Part shown: positions 46,868 to 57,093 of the stretch, piece by piece | Position numbering within the stretch: the first letter of the stretch is position 1 | Layout of the letters: the number at the start of each line of letters is the position of its first letter | Assembly: GCF_025148285.1 (NCBI RefSeq) | Contig: NZ_CP102268.1 | Coordinates: 3,558,501-3,622,500, forward strand | Direction: 5' to 3' | DNA length: 64,000 nt | Source: Marvinbryantia formatexigens DSM 14469 | GTDB lineage: Bacteria > Bacillota > Clostridia > Lachnospirales > Lachnospiraceae | Made by a program: the position numbers and the translations under genes | The notes under the pieces: generated by a model | Told to the model about the DNA's origin: nothing | Database searches by the model: none | The model's input: only the letters and a program-made list of their open reading frames with translations

Positions 46868-48319
46868 ATGAGCAACAGTTCTCTGGTTAGTTATAAAAAA
46901 ATAAGTCCGAACAAAAATAGTCCGAGAAACCACTCGATTGACACAATCACAATCCACTGCTATGTCGGACAGGCTTCCGTTGAGTCGGCAGCGGGCTGGT
47001 TCAGTCGGTCGGATGCTGAATGTAGCTGTAATTATATGATAGGGACAGACGGGCGAATCGCTCTGATTGTTGACGAAAAAGACCGGTCGTGGTGCTCATC
47101 AAGCCCATCAAATGACAACCGTGCGATTACTATCGAGTGTGCCAGCGATTCCACGCATCCGTATGCGATTAATGACAAAGTATACAGTTCCCTTATTAAG
47201 CTGTGTGCGGATATCTGCAGACGCAACAATATTAAGGAACTGAAATGGCGCGGGGATAAGTCCCTAATCGGACAGGTCGATAAACAGAACATGACAGTAC
47301 ATCGCTGGTTTGCAAACAAAGCCTGCCCTGGGGATTACATATATAACCGGCTCGGAAAGATTGTGGAAGAAGTAAATGAAATGCTTGGCGTTGAAAAAAC
47401 GAATGGGACCCAGGCGACTGCGTTTAAAAATTTGTCTGAGCAGGATGCCGTCGACAAAATCATGCCGTTATGCGTAGCTGACATGAAACGGACCGGGATC
47501 CTTGCTTCGGTAACCGGCGCGCAATTTATTCTGGAATCTGGTTATGGAAAAACAGTCCTTGCCCAGAATACGAACAACTGTTTTGGAATGAAGGCTTACC
47601 TGTCGGGTAATACCTGGGCTGGGAGTACCTGGGATGGAACGAGTATCTTTACTAAACCGACCCAGGAGCAGGATACACACGGAGTGTCGTCCACGGTTGT
47701 TGCTGCTTTCCGGAAATATGCGTGTGTGGAAGATTCTATCGCCGACCACAGCGCTTATCTGCTCGGAGCGATGAATGGCTTTAAGAAACGGTATGCTGGT
47801 CTGGCAGAATGCACGGACTGGGAAGAGGCAGCCCGAATTATTAAAAACGGCGGATATGCGACCGATGTCGAATATGTAGAAAAGCTTCGTTCGATTATTG
47901 ACCGATTTAACCTTACGGAATACGACGCGGGCAAAGAGACAGTGGCTGAGAAGAAGTGGTACCTGGTCCGTAAAACATGGGTGAATGTAGCGTCGCAGCT
48001 TGGGGCTTTCGAGAAGGTCGATAATGCGAAGAAGTGCGCAGACGAGCATCCCGGATATACCGTTTACGACGATGACGGAAAAATCGTCTATACGAGTAAA
48101 AATCCGGATAAAAAATTTCCCTATGAAGTAAAAATCGACATCGATAATCTGAATATTCGCACTGGTCCTGGCACGAATTACGCAAAAACTGGAAGTATGA
48201 CCGGACGTGGCATCTTCACCATTGTTGAGGAAGCATCTGGCGAAGGTTCTACTTCCGGCTGGGGAAGACTGTTGTCTGGTGCTGGCTGGATTAGTCTGGA
48301 TTACGCTGAAAAGAAGTGA
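46868..48319 (+). CDS. endolysin: amidase - glucosaminidase - SH3
   Basis: A 483-aa cell-wall hydrolase. Residues about 18-165 are an amidase of the PGRP/amidase_2 type (IDTITIHCYVGQ with zinc His, NMTVHRWFANKACPGDYI with zinc His and Cys). Residues about 185-345 are a glucosaminidase/flagellar-type muramidase (GAQFILESGYGKTVLAQNTNNCFGMKAY, catalytic Glu). A SPOR-like segment and a C-terminal SH3b domain (LNIRTGPGTNYAKTG) bind the wall. It lies in the middle of the tail genes, not next to the holins. AAAGGA with ATG 46868 is preferred to ATG 46859. Confidence 0.88.
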   Translation: MSNSSLVSYKKISPNKNSPRNHSIDTITIHCYVGQASVESAAGWFSRSDAECSCNYMIGTDGRIALIVDEKDRSWCSSSPSNDNRAITIECASDSTHPYAINDKVYSSLIKLCADICRRNNIKELKWRGDKSLIGQVDKQNMTVHRWFANKACPGDYIYNRLGKIVEEVNEMLGVEKTNGTQATAFKNLSEQDAVDKIMPLCVADMKRTGILASVTGAQFILESGYGKTVLAQNTNNCFGMKAYLSGNTWAGSTWDGTSIFTKPTQEQDTHGVSSTVVAAFRKYACVEDSIADHSAYLLGAMNGFKKRYAGLAECTDWEEAARIIKNGGYATDVEYVEKLRSIIDRFNLTEYDAGKETVAEKKWYLVRKTWVNVASQLGAFEKVDNAKKCADEHPGYTVYDDDGKIVYTSKNPDKKFPYEVKIDIDNLNIRTGPGTNYAKTGSMTGRGIFTIVEEASGEGSTSGWGRLLSGAGWISLDYAEKK

Positions 48320-48331
48320 GGAAAATTCAAA

Positions 48332-48709
48332 ATGATTAGTTTCAGACACAAGGGCAATTACTCGAAAGCGACACGATACTTCGAAAGACTGAGGGAGGTC
48401 GTGCGGCTTGGGGTACTTGATAAATATGGTCGAGCCGGAGTAGACGCCCTTTCGTCTGCAACCCCGGTTGATTCGGGAGAAACCGCGAGTTCGTGGGGCT
48501 ACGAAATCGAACATTCGGCTGGGTCGTCCAGAATCATATTTACCAATTCACACATTAATAAAGGCGTGTCCATCGCAATAATTTTGCAGTACGGGCATGG
48601 AACCGGAACAGGCGGATATGTGGAAGGGAGAGATTATATCAACCCTGCTATCCAGCCTGTTTTTGACAATCTGGTAAAAGAAGCGTGGAAGGAGGTTACT
48701 TCGATATGA
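48332..48709 (+). CDS. HK97 gp10-like neck protein
   Basis: A 125-aa protein (YFERLREVVRLGVLDKYGRAGVDALSSATPVDSGETASSWGYEIEHSAGSSRIIFTNSHINKGVSIAIILQYGHGTGTGGYVEGRDYINPAIQPVFDNLVKEAWKEV) with the signature of HK97 gp10-type tail/neck completion proteins. Normally encoded before the tail tube gene; here it is placed after the endolysin. Start context TTCAAAATG. It overlaps the tape measure gene by 4 nt. Confidence 0.8.
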   Translation: MISFRHKGNYSKATRYFERLREVVRLGVLDKYGRAGVDALSSATPVDSGETASSWGYEIEHSAGSSRIIFTNSHINKGVSIAIILQYGHGTGTGGYVEGRDYINPAIQPVFDNLVKEAWKEVTSI

Positions 48710-51700
48710 GCAATGTAGTTGATAATCGCGTCTTGGAAATGCGGTTTGATAATGCACAATTCGAGCGCGGTGTTGCGACGAGTATGTCGACCCTCGATAA
48801 ACTTAAAGCGAAGCTTAACTTAACCGGCGCTTCAAAGGGACTGGATAACCTCGGAAAAGCAGCGAAGAACGTCCGCTTTGATGGGCTGAACGCCGGGATT
48901 GACACTGTCCAGGCAAAGTTTTCAGCAATGCAGGTGGTCGGCGTAACGGCTCTTGCGAACATTACCAACTCGGCGATTACCGCGGGAAAGCGGATTGCTT
49001 CTGCATTGACGATTGAACCGGTGAAAACGGGTTTCCAGGAATACGAAACCCAGATGGGCGCTATTCAGACCATTTTAGCGAATACTCAAAAGGAAGGTAC
49101 GAATGTTGAGCGGGTAAACGCCGCCTTGGATGAACTGAATTATTACGCTGATAAAACCATCTACAATTTCACCGAGATGACGCGCAATATTGGTACATTT
49201 ACCGCGGCAGGAGTGAAACTGGATACGTCGGTTAATGCAATTAAAGGTATTGCGAATCTGGCGGCGGCTTCCGGTTCGACTCCCCAACAGGCTTCCACCG
49301 CGATGTATCAGCTTTCGCAGGCGTTGGCGGCGGGTACTGTAAAACTGATGGACTGGAATTCAGTAGTTAATGCCGGTATGGGTGGACAGCTTTTCCAGGA
49401 CGCGCTGATAAGAACTTCGGAACTTCTCGATACAGGAGCGCAAGCGGCAATAAAGGCAGAAGGAAGTTTCCGTGAGAGCTTGTCGACGGGATGGCTTACA
49501 ACGGAAGTTCTGACGGAAACTTTAAATCAGATAGCCGGGGCGTATTCCGAGGCAGAACTGATAGCCCAGGGATATACGAAAGAACAGGCAGGGGATATTG
49601 TGCAACTGGCGGAAACTGCTGAGGCGGCAGCTACAGAAGTCAAGACACTTACGCAGTTGTGGGACACGTTGAAGGAAGCAGCACAGTCCGGATGGGGACA
49701 GACGTGGCGGCTGATTGTCGGTGATTTCGATGAGGCAAAAGAGCTGTTCACAGGTCTGTCAGATGCTTTGGGCGGCATGATTAGCGCCTCTGCGGATTCC
49801 CGTAATCAACTGCTGGAAGGAGCGCTTACTTCAAACTGGGACAAACTTACTGGGAAGATTAAAGACGCCGGGATCGAGACGGACGTATTTGAGGACAAGA
49901 TAAAAGAAGTAGCCAGGTCGAGTAATGTACCAATCGACGCACTTGTCCAGAAATACGGGTCATTGGAAAAAGCGTTTCAGAGTGGAGCCATATCTGCAAA
50001 TATATTAAGAGAAGCCATAAAGCAGCTTAGCAGTGGGGTGTTAGACCTCGATGGGGTGTTCCGTTTTGGCGATGGACTTGACGAAGCGAGCGACGATGTT
50101 AAAAAGATACAGCAGGCACTGGAGGATGCCGGTTTTACGCTGACGCAGTTTGGCGTGGATGGTAAATACGGGTCGGAGACAGAAGCCGCTGTAAAAGCAT
50201 TCCAGGAAGCCGAGGGACTGCTGGCAGATGGTATCGTCGGACCGGAAACGATTGCAGCATTGAATGACGCGAGCGAAAAAACGAATGATTTATACGATTC
50301 TGTATCGAATCTTATCGACGGCGTTTCAGAATTGGGTGGAAGGGAACTCTTAATTGAATCTTTCAAGAACACCTGGAATGGTCTGAAAGAAGTATTTGAC
50401 GTCGTTCACGACTCATGGCAAAGGGTCTTTCCTCCTGCCAGCATGGAAGAACGGCAGGAAAAGCTTTATGGACTGATTGACGCGTTTCACTCGTTTACGG
50501 AAGGTCTTACACTGTCTGACGAAACAGCATCGAAACTCAGCCGGACATTTGATGGGTTGTTTGCGGCGCTTAATCTTTTTAAAAGAGGGATTACCACACT
50601 TGCGTCTCCGATTAAAGACTTTTTATTTACAGGCGGGTTAAGCAGTGTTGCTGATGTCGTGCTTGGAATTACAGCGTCTGTTGGCGATTTTTTTACGCTT
50701 TTGGATAAAAGTGCTGGAACAGAGAACTTCTTCTCTGGTCTCAAAGAAGGGCTTATTGCTATTTCAAGAGAAATTTCTGATGTAATAAATCCAGTATGCG
50801 ATGGGGTGGAAAATCTCGGAGATGTTCTTTTATATTTCGGAACGATTGCTTCAAATATCCTTGGGAAAATCGGAAACACCGTAAAAAATGTGTTTACGTG
50901 GATAGCAGATAATGTATCCCCCGTTGATGTTTTCGCAGGTTTAGCCGGAGGCGGGATATTTGTTCTGGCGAAGAGACTTGCCAAAGTGGTTAAAACGATA
51001 CAGGGGGCATTGGGCAATCTTTTTAAGAAAGGCAACGATAAGAAAATAACCAAACAGTTTTCTGAGATTTTGGATTCGGTCAAGGAATCCATATCATCGT
51101 TTACATCGGGTATCAAAGCAGCATCACTCATAAGTATCGCGGTTGCGATAGGTATATTATCGGCATCTCTTAATGCGATATCGAAGATTGATGGGGATAA
51201 GTTGTTCGAATCGCTTGGGGCGATAGGCGCGATGTTTGTCATGCTAAGCACAATGCTGAAGTCTGTCACGAAAACGCTTGGGAGTTCGGGCTCGCGAGGG
51301 CTGGCGAAAGCCGGTTTATCCATGATATTGGTTGCCGTTGCTATGCGTATTTTCGCCAGTGCTTTAAAAGAATTATCCGGAATGTCCATCGAAGACATCG
51401 GAAAGAGTTTGGCTGCTTTGGGCGGTGGGTTGCTTGAACTTTCTGGGGCGCTTAAATTACTGAATAAAGTAAAAATTCCGCTAAAGACAAGTGTTGCTAT
51501 GATCGCGTTGGCGAAAGCATGTGATATGCTTGGGGATGCGTTTAAAAAATTCAGCGTTTTTTCCTGGGATGAGATAGCTCGCGGACTCGCTGCAATGGGC
51601 GGCTCGCTCGGCGAACTTACCGTGTCTTTGGCGGCACTTAGCAAGGCTGGCGGTTTTGGTTCGCTTCTCGGCGGTTCTGGAATATTGGTGGCGGCGCAGG

Positions 51701-54570
51701 CTCTGGAACCCATTGCGACGGCGTTATCCAGTATCGGCACCATGTCATGGGATGCGATTGGAAAGGGTTTTTCCGGAATGGGCGGAGCACTCGCCGAATT
51801 TACCGCGGCTTTGGGAATCCTCAGTAAGGCTGGTGGATTTGGTGCTACGCTTGGTTCGGTTGGCATACTAATAGGAAGTCAATCGCTTGATGAAATAGCC
51901 GGGACGATTGAAGTGCTTGGAAAAATGTCGTGGGATGAAATCGAAAAAGGTCTTTCCGGAATGGGTGGGGCTCTTACTGAATTTACCGCGGCTTTGGGAA
52001 TCCTTAGCAAAGTAGGGGGATTTGGCGCGCTTCTTGGTGGCGGGGGAATAGTGGTTGCCGCGCAGGCACTGGGACCAATCGCGATGGCGCTTGCTGACAT
52101 AGGAAGTTTATCGTGGAACGAAATCGGAAAAGGTCTTTCCGGAATGGGTGGCGCTCTCGCCGAAGTGGCTACGGTATCCGGACTTCTCGGAAAACTTACC
52201 GGGCTAGCGGGACTCCTCGGAGGAGGCGCCATTGCGCTTGGAGTACAAGGATTGGGCGAACTTGCGGACGCTTTTAAAACGTTTGGTCAGATGAGCTGGG
52301 ACGAGATTACTCAAGGACTTGCTGGAATGGGTGGTGCTTTGACGGAAGTTGGTACAGTCACTGGACTATTGGGGAATCTCGGCGGTTTTGGGTCCATTTT
52401 TGGTGGGGTTTCTATTGGTCTTGTTGTAAAGGGGCTGGGCGAACTTGCTGACGCTTTTTCGAAGTTCGGACAAATGAACTGGGACGAAATAAAAAACGGA
52501 CTCGTGGCAATGGGCGGGGCACTTGGCGAAACTGCGCTCGGAGGTATCGCGAATACCTTTTCCATTCTTGGGTCTTATTCAATTTCAGAGATGGCGGCAC
52601 CGCTTGGGGATTTAGCCGATTCTGTTAGGAGATGGACGGGTGTCACGGTACCCGAAGGTCTTTCAAATCAATTAAAATCTTTGGCATCCGGCGTGAAAGC
52701 TTTTAACTTCGCAGACTGGGGAGCAGAGGCTATCTCGACTTTGGCAACGCCACTCGGAGCTTTAGCGACCTCTATAGGGCAATGGACCGGAGTCGTCATA
52801 CCGGAAGACCTCGGAACAGGACTTACAAATTTGGCTGAGGGCGTTAAAGCATTTAATTTCGCCGGATGGGGTGCGGACGGTGTGGCAGCGGTTGCAACCC
52901 CGTTAGGCGATTTGGCTGGGTCTATTGCAAAATGGGAGGGCGTTACCGTTCCAGATGACATTGAAACCGGTCTTACAAACCTGGCGAATGGGGTTAAGGC
53001 ATTTAACTTTGCCGACTGGGGTTCCGATACTATAGCTACTGTAGCGTCGCCGCTAGGAGAATTGGCGGCATCGGTTGGGAAATGGCACGATATTGCGGTT
53101 CCGGATGATATAGACATCGGACTTGCAAACCTGGCAACTGGGGTTGAAAAGTTTAATTTTGCTGGATGGGGTGCCGAAGCAATTTCGACAATGGCAACGT
53201 CGTTGGGTGATTTAGCCGGGTCTATTGCGAAATGGGACGGTGTGATAATTCCAGAAGATATTGGAACCGCTTTAACGGACTTGGCAACCGGAGTTATCGC
53301 GTGGAATGGTGTTGACCCGACCATCCTGGATGGGCTGGCAACTCCGATAACCACGATGGCTGCTGCTGTTGCGGCGTGGAATGACGTTACGATACCGTAC
53401 AATATTCAAACGAGTTTGGAAGGGTTGGCGAAAGGCATTGGCGCGTGTAACGATATGTCTACGGATAGTTTGTCAGCGACATGCAGTGGTATACGGGATA
53501 TAGCAGCGGCGGTTACCGATATGTTGAATACGGATTTCGGAGCTGCATCATTGAAATTGCAGAATTTTGCGTCAGCCATTAACAGTGTTACGGTTTCAAC
53601 TGACACGTTTACAAGCTTGGGGACGAGCGTTGTTGACAGCTTTGCAAATGGTATACAAAGCGGCGCCACCTCCCAGTTATCCACCGTTGGAGCAAGTCTT
53701 ACAGAATCAATCGGGAGCGGAATGGAGTCTTCGACAGGCGGGGTGGTATCTATTGCAGCGGGAATTGCTACTAAGATACGCGATGCGATTTCCGGAAAGA
53801 CCGGTTTATTTGTAACTGCCGGAGGAAAGCTGATTTTATCCCTTGCCGAGGGTATTGAAAAATCGGCTAATAATGCGATTGATTCGGCAAAGAGCGTCGC
53901 AAGCAGAGCGGCGACAGCGTCGGGGACATATCGAGACAGTTTTGTAGGCGCGGGCTACAACGCCGCACTGGGATTCGCCAGCGGCATCAGTTCCGGGTCG
54001 TTTGCTGCTTCGATACAGGCGCGCGCAATGGCAAGCGCGGCGGCGAGTGCGGCAAGAGCAGCTCTGGATGAGCATTCTCCATCAAAGGTATTTTATGGGA
54101 TAGGCGCATTTGCCGGAGAAGGTCTCGTAAACGCTCTTGCGGATTATATGGGAAAAGTATACCAGACTGGCGCAAATCTGGCTGTTTCGGCAAAGGACGG
54201 TTTAAACAGCGCAATCAGCCAGGTCTACGACATATTCAGCGGAGACCTCCATGTTGAGCCGACAATCCGACCGGTCGTTGATTTAAGCGCGGTGGAAGCA
54301 GGGGCAGGAGCTGTGGACCGGATGTTCTCAAATCGCGTAGGCATCCGTACTCTGGAGAATCTGAGTTTCGCAAATGTCGCCATGAACCGGCAACTTCAAA
54401 ATGGTTCAAATGCAGATGTTGTATCTGCGATTAATAAACTTGGTAAGAAGCTGAATGGCGGAAATACCACTATAAACAACATTAACGGCGTTACTTATGA
54501 TGACGGAAGCAACATCAATGAAGCTGTGGCATCCATCGTCAGAGCAGCGCGCGTGGAAAGGAGGCGGTAG
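48706..54570 (+). CDS. tape measure protein
   Basis: A 1954-aa tape measure that sets tail length. The N-terminal 330 residues have the family pattern (TYMSTLDKLKAKLNLTGASKGLDNL..., KTGFQEYETQMGAIQTILANTQKEG, QALAAGTVKLMDWNSVVNAGMGGQLFQDAL). At about 463-522 there is a peptidoglycan-binding domain (VKKIQQALEDAGFTL...DGIVGPETIAALN). Two tandem repeat arrays follow: about seven copies of 61 aa (SWDEI...GLSGMGGALTEF...) and about five of 50 aa (VKAFNFADWGAEAIS...). The C-terminal end has SPSKVFYGIGAFAGEGLVNAL, usual for the family. ATG 48706 with GGAGGT upstream. Confidence 0.92.
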   Translation: MSNVVDNRVLEMRFDNAQFERGVATSMSTLDKLKAKLNLTGASKGLDNLGKAAKNVRFDGLNAGIDTVQAKFSAMQVVGVTALANITNSAITAGKRIASALTIEPVKTGFQEYETQMGAIQTILANTQKEGTNVERVNAALDELNYYADKTIYNFTEMTRNIGTFTAAGVKLDTSVNAIKGIANLAAASGSTPQQASTAMYQLSQALAAGTVKLMDWNSVVNAGMGGQLFQDALIRTSELLDTGAQAAIKAEGSFRESLSTGWLTTEVLTETLNQIAGAYSEAELIAQGYTKEQAGDIVQLAETAEAAATEVKTLTQLWDTLKEAAQSGWGQTWRLIVGDFDEAKELFTGLSDALGGMISASADSRNQLLEGALTSNWDKLTGKIKDAGIETDVFEDKIKEVARSSNVPIDALVQKYGSLEKAFQSGAISANILREAIKQLSSGVLDLDGVFRFGDGLDEASDDVKKIQQALEDAGFTLTQFGVDGKYGSETEAAVKAFQEAEGLLADGIVGPETIAALNDASEKTNDLYDSVSNLIDGVSELGGRELLIESFKNTWNGLKEVFDVVHDSWQRVFPPASMEERQEKLYGLIDAFHSFTEGLTLSDETASKLSRTFDGLFAALNLFKRGITTLASPIKDFLFTGGLSSVADVVLGITASVGDFFTLLDKSAGTENFFSGLKEGLIAISREISDVINPVCDGVENLGDVLLYFGTIASNILGKIGNTVKNVFTWIADNVSPVDVFAGLAGGGIFVLAKRLAKVVKTIQGALGNLFKKGNDKKITKQFSEILDSVKESISSFTSGIKAASLISIAVAIGILSASLNAISKIDGDKLFESLGAIGAMFVMLSTMLKSVTKTLGSSGSRGLAKAGLSMILVAVAMRIFASALKELSGMSIEDIGKSLAALGGGLLELSGALKLLNKVKIPLKTSVAMIALAKACDMLGDAFKKFSVFSWDEIARGLAAMGGSLGELTVSLAALSKAGGFGSLLGGSGILVAAQALEPIATALSSIGTMSWDAIGKGFSGMGGALAEFTAALGILSKAGGFGATLGSVGILIGSQSLDEIAGTIEVLGKMSWDEIEKGLSGMGGALTEFTAALGILSKVGGFGALLGGGGIVVAAQALGPIAMALADIGSLSWNEIGKGLSGMGGALAEVATVSGLLGKLTGLAGLLGGGAIALGVQGLGELADAFKTFGQMSWDEITQGLAGMGGALTEVGTVTGLLGNLGGFGSIFGGVSIGLVVKGLGELADAFSKFGQMNWDEIKNGLVAMGGALGETALGGIANTFSILGSYSISEMAAPLGDLADSVRRWTGVTVPEGLSNQLKSLASGVKAFNFADWGAEAISTLATPLGALATSIGQWTGVVIPEDLGTGLTNLAEGVKAFNFAGWGADGVAAVATPLGDLAGSIAKWEGVTVPDDIETGLTNLANGVKAFNFADWGSDTIATVASPLGELAASVGKWHDIAVPDDIDIGLANLATGVEKFNFAGWGAEAISTMATSLGDLAGSIAKWDGVIIPEDIGTALTDLATGVIAWNGVDPTILDGLATPITTMAAAVAAWNDVTIPYNIQTSLEGLAKGIGACNDMSTDSLSATCSGIRDIAAAVTDMLNTDFGAASLKLQNFASAINSVTVSTDTFTSLGTSVVDSFANGIQSGATSQLSTVGASLTESIGSGMESSTGGVVSIAAGIATKIRDAISGKTGLFVTAGGKLILSLAEGIEKSANNAIDSAKSVASRAATASGTYRDSFVGAGYNAALGFASGISSGSFAASIQARAMASAAASAARAALDEHSPSKVFYGIGAFAGEGLVNALADYMGKVYQTGANLAVSAKDGLNSAISQVYDIFSGDLHVEPTIRPVVDLSAVEAGAGAVDRMFSNRVGIRTLENLSFANVAMNRQLQNGSNADVVSAINKLGKKLNGGNTTINNINGVTYDDGSNINEAVASIVRAARVERRR
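51382..52550 (+). repeat. 183-bp tandem repeats in the tape measure gene
   Basis: The W-D-E-I/W-N-E-I segments recur at about 51562, 51745, 51928, 52111, 52294 and 52477, that is every 183 bp (61 codons), with an older copy near 51382. Copies differ at many third positions, so the array is not recent. Confidence 0.8.
52690..53420 (+). repeat. 150-bp tandem repeats in the tape measure gene
   Basis: The phrase KAFNFA-x-WG recurs at about 52702, 52852, 53002 and 53152, every 150 bp (50 codons), with a more degenerate fifth copy near 53300. The copies share PDDIxTGLTNLAxG and PLGDLAxSIxKW. Confidence 0.8.
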
Positions 54571-54572
54571 TT

Positions 54573-57092
54573 TTGGCAACCTATACGGTAAAGCAGGGGG
54601 ATACGCTGTCCGAGATTGCATGGAAGTATAACTCTACCTATAATTATGGAAGCAATGTTACAGAAGCGTATAAAAGACTTGCGGACATCAATGACATCGA
54701 TAATCCGAACCTTATTTATGTCGGGCAGGTACTCAAACTGGATAATCCCAAAGATTCGTCCGGAAACAACGCGACTGTAAAGAAAACAACCAACACTACC
54801 TCCTCGGTAGTAACGATTAAACAGTTTGGATTACAGTCCGGGACGGACAGAACCGTGTTTGTAGCCTGGGCGTGGGACAAGAAAAACACGGAAAATTACC
54901 AGGTTATATGGTATTACGACACCGGTGACGGAATCTGGTTTGTGGGGGAAGATACGACGACCACCTACAAGTACCATGTCTATACCGGACCGTCGAACGC
55001 TGTAAAAGTCAGTGTCAAAATCAAACCGATTTCGAAGAAGCATAAGGTAAAAGGAAAAGAGACGAGTTACTGGACCGCAAAATGGTCTACTGGAAAATCG
55101 TATTATTTCAGTCATAATCCGCCTACAAAACCGAATGCGCCGACGGTAACGGTTGAGAATTATACACTGACCGCAAGTCTCTCGAACCTCGACATCAACG
55201 CAACTGAGATTGAATTCCAGGTTGTCAAAAACGATACCGGGGTATCCAGTACGGGGAAGGCGAAGATTGTAACTTCATCAGCGTCTTATTCATGTCCTAT
55301 CGCGGCGGGGAATAAATACAAGGTACGTTGTCGGGGACTGAAAAACGGTGTCTATGGCGAATGGTCGGATTACTCTGACAATTACAGCACGATACCGGCT
55401 TCCCCACAGCAAATTACATCGTTAAAAGCTCTGTCGTCGACCTCCGTGGCGCTTGATTGGAAAGCGGTTCCCGACTGCACTGGTTATGAAGTTGAGTATA
55501 CCACGAGCAAATCATACTTCGACAGCAATCCGAATGAGGTAAAGAAAGTCACGATTGAGTCTGTAACTACCCATGCAGAAATCACCGGTCTTGAAAGCGG
55601 ACAGGAATATTTCTTCCGGGTACGGGCAGTTAATGAGCAGGGAAATTCGTCCTGGAGCGGCATCGAATCGATTGTTATTGGGACAGAGCCGTCTGCCCCG
55701 ACCACATGGTCATCCACAACAACAGTTATTTCCGGTGAACCGCTGATTTTGTACTGGGTTCACAATAGTGAAGACGGGTCGAGTCAGACGAGTGCGGAAC
55801 TGGAATTGATTGTGGATGGGGTAGCTACCACCAAGACGATTCATAACGCGACTGATGAAGATGAAAAAGACAAGACGAGTTCCTATACGGTTGATACTTC
55901 GGTATATACAGAAGGCTCGACTATCCAGTGGCGTGTGCGGACTGCCGGAATCACAAATGTTTACGGGGAATGGTCGGTCCAGCGTACGGTTGATATTTAT
56001 GCTCCGGCAACTCTGGAGCTGGTCGTTACGGATGTCAACGGAGCAATAGTCAGCACACTTAATGCATTTCCACTTTATGTGAAAGCGACTGCGGGACCGG
56101 CTACACAGACACCACTCAGCTACCATCTGTCAGTAATTGCCGGAAGTTCGTATGAAACGGTAGACCAGATTGGAAACACAAAATACGTGAGCGCCGGTGA
56201 TGCTGTATATTCGTCGTATTTCGATACGTCTGAAGAATTGCTTGTGGAATTATCCGCGGGAAATATCGACCTGGAGAATAACGTCACTTATACCGTCGAA
56301 TGTACGGTGGCGATGGATTCCGGGTTGCGTGCGGAGGCAAGTACCTCGTTTGATGTAGCGTGGACCGATGAATTATATGAACCAAATGCTGAGATTACTT
56401 ACGATGAGGAGACATATGCGGCATATCTGAGACCGTATTGTACGGACGAGGACGAAAATCTGGTAGATGGTGTTACGCTGGCAGTATACCGGAGAGAATA
56501 CGATGGAGGGTTTGTTGAAATCGCAAAGGGGCTGGAGAACAGCAACAGCACATATGTCACAGACCCGCATCCGTCGCTGGATTATGCCCGATACCGTATC
56601 GTAGCCACATCGAAAGCAACCGGAGCAGTGAGCTATTACGATATGCCAGGTTTTCCTATTGGTGAACCCGCCATTATTATACAGTGGGAAGAACAATGGT
56701 CGTCTTTTGATGTATCGTCAGAAAACGAAGCAGACGATTCGGAACAGCCGGCATGGTCGGGTTCGCTGGTCAGACTCCCATACAATGTCGATACGTCGGA
56801 AAAAGCGGATAAGGATGTTTCACTTGTCGAGTATATAGGAAGGAAGCGCCCCGTCAGCTATTATGGCACACAGATTGGTGAAAGCGAAAATTGGAAAGTT
56901 GAGATTGTACGGGGTGACCTGGAGACGTTGTATGCGCTGCGGCGTCTGAAAATCTGGAACGGTGATGTTTATGTGCGGGAGCCATCCGGAAACGGATACT
57001 GGGCAAGCATCAGTGTTTCGTTCAGTCAGGCACACTGCGAGCTGACCATACCGGTTAGCATAGACATCGTGCGTGTGGAAGGGGGTGTCTGA
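54573..57092 (+). CDS. LysM / fibronectin III distal tail protein
   Basis: An 839-aa protein starting at TTG 54573 with AAAGGAGGCGG upstream. Residues 1-55 are a LysM domain (YTVKQGDTLSEIAWKYNS...NPNLIYVGQVLKL). Fibronectin type III domains follow, the clearest near 280-370 (LDWKAVPDCTGYEVEYTTSK...GLESGQEYFFRVRAVNEQGNSSWS). The C-terminal 120 residues (YIGRKRPVSYYGTQIGESENWKVEIVRGDLETLYALRRLKIWNGDVYVREPSGNGYWASISVSFSQ) look like a tail baseplate domain. LysM suggests contact with peptidoglycan during infection. Confidence 0.8.
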   Translation: MATYTVKQGDTLSEIAWKYNSTYNYGSNVTEAYKRLADINDIDNPNLIYVGQVLKLDNPKDSSGNNATVKKTTNTTSSVVTIKQFGLQSGTDRTVFVAWAWDKKNTENYQVIWYYDTGDGIWFVGEDTTTTYKYHVYTGPSNAVKVSVKIKPISKKHKVKGKETSYWTAKWSTGKSYYFSHNPPTKPNAPTVTVENYTLTASLSNLDINATEIEFQVVKNDTGVSSTGKAKIVTSSASYSCPIAAGNKYKVRCRGLKNGVYGEWSDYSDNYSTIPASPQQITSLKALSSTSVALDWKAVPDCTGYEVEYTTSKSYFDSNPNEVKKVTIESVTTHAEITGLESGQEYFFRVRAVNEQGNSSWSGIESIVIGTEPSAPTTWSSTTTVISGEPLILYWVHNSEDGSSQTSAELELIVDGVATTKTIHNATDEDEKDKTSSYTVDTSVYTEGSTIQWRVRTAGITNVYGEWSVQRTVDIYAPATLELVVTDVNGAIVSTLNAFPLYVKATAGPATQTPLSYHLSVIAGSSYETVDQIGNTKYVSAGDAVYSSYFDTSEELLVELSAGNIDLENNVTYTVECTVAMDSGLRAEASTSFDVAWTDELYEPNAEITYDEETYAAYLRPYCTDEDENLVDGVTLAVYRREYDGGFVEIAKGLENSNSTYVTDPHPSLDYARYRIVATSKATGAVSYYDMPGFPIGEPAIIIQWEEQWSSFDVSSENEADDSEQPAWSGSLVRLPYNVDTSEKADKDVSLVEYIGRKRPVSYYGTQIGESENWKVEIVRGDLETLYALRRLKIWNGDVYVREPSGNGYWASISVSFSQAHCELTIPVSIDIVRVEGGV

Positions 57093-57093
57093 C

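Noticed and set aside
50487..51866. A 459-codon minus-strand open frame
   Set aside because: It lies wholly antisense to the repeated, codon-biased tape measure gene; repeats keep the antisense frame open. It has no RBS and a low-complexity, Pro/Ala-rich product.
51382..53420. Regular repeats as a CRISPR array
   Set aside because: Repeats of 183 and 150 bp are in frame inside the tape measure gene, are diverged and have no spacers. I see no CRISPR array in the window.
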